Assembly: GCA_022496185.1 (NCBI GenBank)
Contig: WTXG01000091.1
Location: 1-64,000, forward strand
Direction: 5' to 3'
DNA length: 64,000 bases
From: Multifurca ochricompacta
Lineage: Eukaryota; Basidiomycota; Agaricomycetes; Russulales; Russulaceae
Below the pieces are notes generated by a model. The model had not been told where the DNA came from. It ran no database searches and saw only the letters and a program-made list of their open reading frames with translations. Positions 60,735-64,000 of this stretch are shown here, piece by piece; the first letter of the stretch is position 1, and each line of letters begins with the position of its first letter. A program made the position numbers and the translations under genes.

Positions 60735-61175
60735 TCTTTTAACTGTTTTTGGGCGCCTGGGGATGTCGTAAATGGAACTCCGTGATCAGGTCCAGGGCAA
60801 AGATATCCCCGGCTGGTTCCCACGAGTTGTCAGAGTCTGGGAAACCCTTCCACTTGATCAGGTAATACAGCTTGCACCCTTGGCCCTGTCGCTTTGAGTC
60901 TAGAATGCGTTCTACTTCCCACTCCTCTTCTCCGTTGATAAGGTCAGGTGGGGGTCCCGGGAAGTTCTCCCATGAATGGAGGTTTCCTTATATGGGGTCA
61001 GGAGCTTGGCGTGGAAGACGGGATGGATCTTCCATTTCGGCGGCAGTTGTAGTTCATATGATACATCTGACAGCTTCCTTGTGATCTGGAAGGGCCTGTG
61101 ATGTCGGGGCGCTAGTTTGGCTGAGGGATGTGACGTATGAATGTTTTTCCCTCGAGCCACACCCAGTCAGTCTAT
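60735..61175 (-). pseudogene. pol: Gypsy J integrase tail and chromodomain
   Basis: SHPSAKLAPRHHRPFQITRK, LSDVSYELQLPPKWKIHPVF and HAKLLTPYKETSIHG (61140-60985), then after a frame slip a WEVERILDSKRQGQGCKLYY region. The chromodomain is YYLIKWKGFPDSDNSWEPAG (about 60875-60815), followed by DIFALDLITEFHLRHP. Confidence 0.88.
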
Positions 61176-62044
61176 TGGTCTGATAAGGTGTGAAAGTACT
61201 TGGTTGTGTGGTCAGAAGTTGCTGTGCCTTTGCCAGGTTGTCATTGGCTGATTGTCGTAACTCTTCCCATTGGCTTATCCATTGGGTTACTGAAGGGACT
61301 TTAGTGGGCTTATCTGTCCACGTGGTGTGCGGGGTCCAGCCCATGATAAGGGAGAAGGGGGTGGCCTTCGTGGTGCCATTGGGCCATGAGTTGTGAGCAA
61401 ACTCCGCAGTTGATAGCCATTCTGCCCAGTCATCTTGTCTGCTGTTGCACCAGAACCGAAGGTATTGTTCAAGCCATTGATTTGTCCGCTCAGACTGTCC
61501 GTCCGTTTGTGGATGGTAAGCTGTGGAGATATTTTGCGCAATGTCTAACGTCTTGCACAGGGCTTTGGCAAACGTTGACGTGAACCTGGTGTCACGGTCG
61601 GATATAATCTTCTTGGGGAGTCCATAGTGGCAGTATACATGATTCAGGTATAACTTTGCCACTCCTTCGGCTGTGATAGTCTCATTGCAGGGAATGAACA
61701 GGGCTGCTTTGGAGCAATCGTGGTCAGTGATTGTGAGGATGGTGTCGAAGCCCTGTGATTTGGGTAGTTTGACGATAAAATCCATGGCAATGGTCTGAAA
61801 GGGGGTCGATGTAATGGGAGTGATGGGGTGTATTGGTGGGACTCTTGGGTGTGTGTTAACCTTGTTTGCCTGACACGCTGCACATCCTTGCACATAACTC
61901 TCAACGTCCTTTTTCATGTTGGGCCACCAATAGTCTCTTTTGGCCAGGGCGTAGGTGTTATGAATGCCGGGGTGTCCTGCAGAGGGAAGGTCATGGTGAA
62001 AATGGATCACCCCCCTCTTAATGTTGTTGCCACCGGTGACAACC
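61176..62044 (-). pseudogene. pol: Gypsy J integrase
   Basis: The frame 62010-61054 is open for 318 codons over the whole catalytic domain. Zinc domain: FHHDLPSAGHPGIHNTYALA, YWWPNMKKDVESYVQGCAAC, QANK. Core: TIAMDFIVKLPKSQGFDTIL with the first Asp, KKIISDRDTRFTSTFAKALC with the second, and YHPQTDGQSERTNQWLEQYL with the Glu. All three catalytic residues are in one frame. The tail near 61175 slips out of frame. Candidate central tract at 62006-62019. Confidence 0.93.
62006..62019 (-). other. Candidate central polypurine tract, Gypsy J
   Basis: AAGAGGGGGGTGAT on the minus strand, 25 bp from the inserted solo LTR and directly upstream of the integrase zinc domain. Confidence 0.5.
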
Positions 62045-62628
62045 TGTTATGACCCCTGCCTAGCAACCCGATTTTCTTCACGATCCCAGCGACGACCCTA
62101 CCCGTCCCCCTACTTTACATTTCCTGATCACGTCCCCTTCCTGGGATCCGTCACATGCTTTACTTCCTTCCCCGTGATTGACTTTGTCTCTGTTTGCCTC
62201 GCTTTGTCTATGGTTGACTCCTCTTCTCTTATCTCCTATCCCTTATCGTACAACCGGACACTTACTTAGTTCCCTATCAGAAGCTAGGCTCTACGCCCTT
62301 CGCTTTCGTATATTTGGGCCCACATGACTCCGTTCTCTTATCTCGTAGACGCCCATTCGATTGCGTATATAAGTCCGCTGTAACTACAATGTAGACCTCA
62401 GACTCGACTTATTGAATACATCGGTGTTTGTCTTCTGGACTTCCCCTTGAAATCTCTGACTCGATCGTCTCAGTGCTTTTGGCACTTTCCGCTCAACATT
62501 GTCACTCAGGAACAGCCCCGTTGACTTTGACTCATCCACTCACACTCCAAGGGGTCCTATTGATCTCTTATCTGAACATACGAAGCTGTCGCACAAGTCG
62601 TGCAGAACGTCTCGCACCGGACGTAACA
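62045..62628 (+). mobile_element. Family W solo LTR inside Gypsy J
   Basis: TGTTATGACCCCTGCC to CCGGACGTAACA, 584 bp, flanked by CAACC (62040-62044 and 62629-62633). Opposite in orientation to the Gypsy J host element of the same family. TATATAAG near 62366, predicted transcript start AGACTCGACTTATTGAA near 62400. Confidence 0.94.
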
Positions 62629-62633
62629 CAACC

Positions 62634-63255
62634 AGTCGATCGCCGTCTTTCCACCAAAGGCTGTTGACTTCCTTTAAGTTGTGTGCATTGGCCCATGAAC
62701 AGCACAGTTCTTGGTTCATATCTTGGGAAACCTGTGCCCATAGGTCCATATCGTGGAGGCTGACTATGGCAGTTTTTGCAAACACTTCCTCCGGGAGGAC
62801 GGTGATGTCATTATTGTCATCCTCGCCTGTGTGCATGTCTGGTCTGCGTGACAGTGCATCCGCTCTGGCGTTCTGGCTTCCAGCAATGTGTTTCAGGGTG
62901 AAGTTATATTCTTCTAACTCCAAAACTTCTCATGCCACATGTCAACTGATTTTGTGGGGTTCCTTCCAATACAATAGGTTGGAATAGTTGGTGTGGATGA
63001 TGGTCTTATGTGGGGTTCCGGCCAGGTAAGGTCACCAGTGTCGCAATGCCTTAACTATGGCTAGGAGTTCCCTATCCCAGATGTCATAGTTCCGCTTGGC
63101 TGGGGAGAAGGTCTCAGAGTAGTATGCCACTGGGTGAAGTACCTTGTGTGGCATCTCTCTGGTATAATACAGCTCCATTTGCAAAGTGAGAGGCATCTAC
63201 TTCCAATTCGAAAGGATGACGCAGATCTGGTTGGATGAGTACAGGCTCAGAGCCG
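62634..63255 (-). pseudogene. pol: Gypsy J RNase H and linker to integrase
   Basis: LELEEYNFTLKHIAGSQNAR, ADALSRRPDMHTGEDDNNDI and MDLWAQVSQDMNQELCCSWA lie in the frame 62923-62634, ending WWKDGDRLV right at the solo LTR. Upstream RNase H pieces are [10 protein letters not shown] (about 63195-63165), [20 protein letters not shown] (about 63110-63060) and THKTIIHTNYSNLLYWKEPH (about 63010-62955). Stops and slips near 63150 and 62935. Confidence 0.87.
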
Positions 63256-64000
63256 ACTAGGTCCTGATCTGTTCAAACGCTTGTTGTTGTGCTGAACTCC
63301 AATGCCATGGCACGTCCTTTTTCAAGAGATCGTTCAGTGGTCGTGTGATGCCTGAGAATCCTTTGACAAAAGCAGTCGGTCGGTAGAAGTTACAGAACCC
63401 AATGAATGACCGGACATCTTTGACACAGGTCGGCACTGGCCACTCCCGGATCCCCTGTACTTTAACGGGATCCATGTGCACTTGTCCTCTTTCTAAGATG
63501 ACTCCTAGGTACTCAACACTTTGTTGTTCAAAAGAGCACTTGGTGGGTTTGAGGTACAGGTCGTGTTCTTGGAGTATATCTAATACCTGATGCACATGGT
63601 CTCAGTGGTGATCTAGGTTGTCCGGGGTGGCTACCAGTATGTTGTCCATATAGACCACTACTTCTCCAGTAAGAATGAGATCACAGAAGATGTGGTTCAT
63701 CATGGCTTGGAACGTCGCTGGTGAGTTTGTAAGGCCAAAGAACATGACATTTGGTTCAAACAATCCTTGATTTGTTTTGAATGCCGCTTTACACTGATCG
63801 CCTTCCTTGATTCTGACGTTATTGTATCCCCACCGCATGTCCATCTTTGAGAAGAGGGACTTATCCCTCATAGTGTCTATGAGTTCGGAATGAGCAGCAG
63901 GGGGTAGGCATTCTTCACGGTGTGAGCATTAATTCGTCGATAATCCTGGACTGGCCGCAGCTTACTGTCCTTCTTCTTGATGAAGAAGAAGGGCGAGGCG
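63256..64000 (-). pseudogene. pol: Gypsy J reverse transcriptase
   Basis: At the right edge [11 protein letters not shown] (about 64000-63960) and the [16 protein letters not shown] region. Then [40 protein letters not shown] and [18 protein letters not shown] (63871-63602): the catalytic YMDD reads YMDN, a loss of the second Asp. After a stop, 63595-63257 reads [40 protein letters not shown] and FIGFCNFYRPTAFVKGFSGI with a small insertion. Continues off the window. Confidence 0.9.

Larger units (their letters stand above)
58844..64000 (-). mobile_element. Gypsy J, W-family chromovirus, runs off the right edge
   Basis: Minus strand. 3' LTR 58844-59435, then ORF3, chromodomain, integrase, RNase H and RT, continuing beyond 64000. 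Interrupted only by a same-family solo LTR (62045-62628). CpG content is intermediate between Gypsy G and F. The longest ORF3 frame in the window is here. Confidence 0.92.

Noticed and set aside
1..64000. Centromere
   Set aside because: Dense nested retroelements are typical of fungal centromeres, but nothing in the sequence itself proves it. CENP-A ChIP would be needed.

Overview
This window is a 64 kb transposon graveyard from a filamentous fungus, almost certainly an agaricomycete basidiomycete. The reasons are two lineages of chromodomain Gypsy elements, one resembling the mushroom marY1 type (from memory, not searched), Copia elements with a half-tRNA-iMet type primer site, Tc1 and hAT DNA elements, compact leader introns of the GTAAGT...CTAAC...TAG type, and a broken fragment of a fungal ITS2/28S rRNA gene that still carries the universal ITS4 primer site. 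I see no host protein-coding gene. Nearly every reading frame is a fragment of gag, pol or an extra retroelement ORF broken by frameshifts and stops.

Layout. 1-8325: Copia A (minus strand) with inserts nested up to four levels: two solo LTRs of family X, a solo Copia LTR carrying a palindromic Tc1 element, and a family Y solo LTR carrying a family Z solo LTR. 8326-16260: Copia B (plus) with a non-autonomous hAT in its leader. 16261-23250: Gypsy C (plus, LTR family W) with a family V solo LTR in gag. 23251-23647: rDNA fragment (minus). 23648-39578: Gypsy D (plus, LTR family V), carrying the complete Copia C (25076-31543), a Y solo LTR and an X solo LTR. 39579-40409: Gypsy E fragment. 40410-43214: Gypsy F (minus, 3' half). 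43215-50625: Gypsy G (minus, both LTRs, the CpG-richest and apparently youngest). 50626-53956: Gypsy H (plus, marY1-like, 5' truncated, pol broken by only two visible single-base frameshifts). 53957-56722: LTR remnants of families V, Y and Copia. 56723-58843: Gypsy I fragment (minus) holding a second non-autonomous hAT. 58844-64000: Gypsy J (minus, runs off the window) with a same-family solo LTR in opposite orientation.

Most insertions can be proved by target-site duplications read directly: 5 bp for LTR elements, TA for Tc1, 8 bp for hAT. Several large junctions lack them, which points to recombination between repeats or to assembly joins.

Four observations stand out. (1) Every Copia LTR here (8 of 8) holds a 37-40 bp block twice. 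The first copy is split by an intron-like sequence, the second is the exact spliced form, and the two co-vary within each LTR. This suggests LTRs partly rebuilt from spliced leader RNA at each replication. (2) The V and W Gypsy families carry a third ORF downstream of the chromodomain, in the env position, with a predicted coiled coil and a tandem array of zinc knuckles. (3) The same families look self-primed: the primer site co-varies with the predicted first ~11 nt of the transcript. (4) They also hold a near-identical copy of the polypurine tract at the start of the integrase region, a candidate central PPT.
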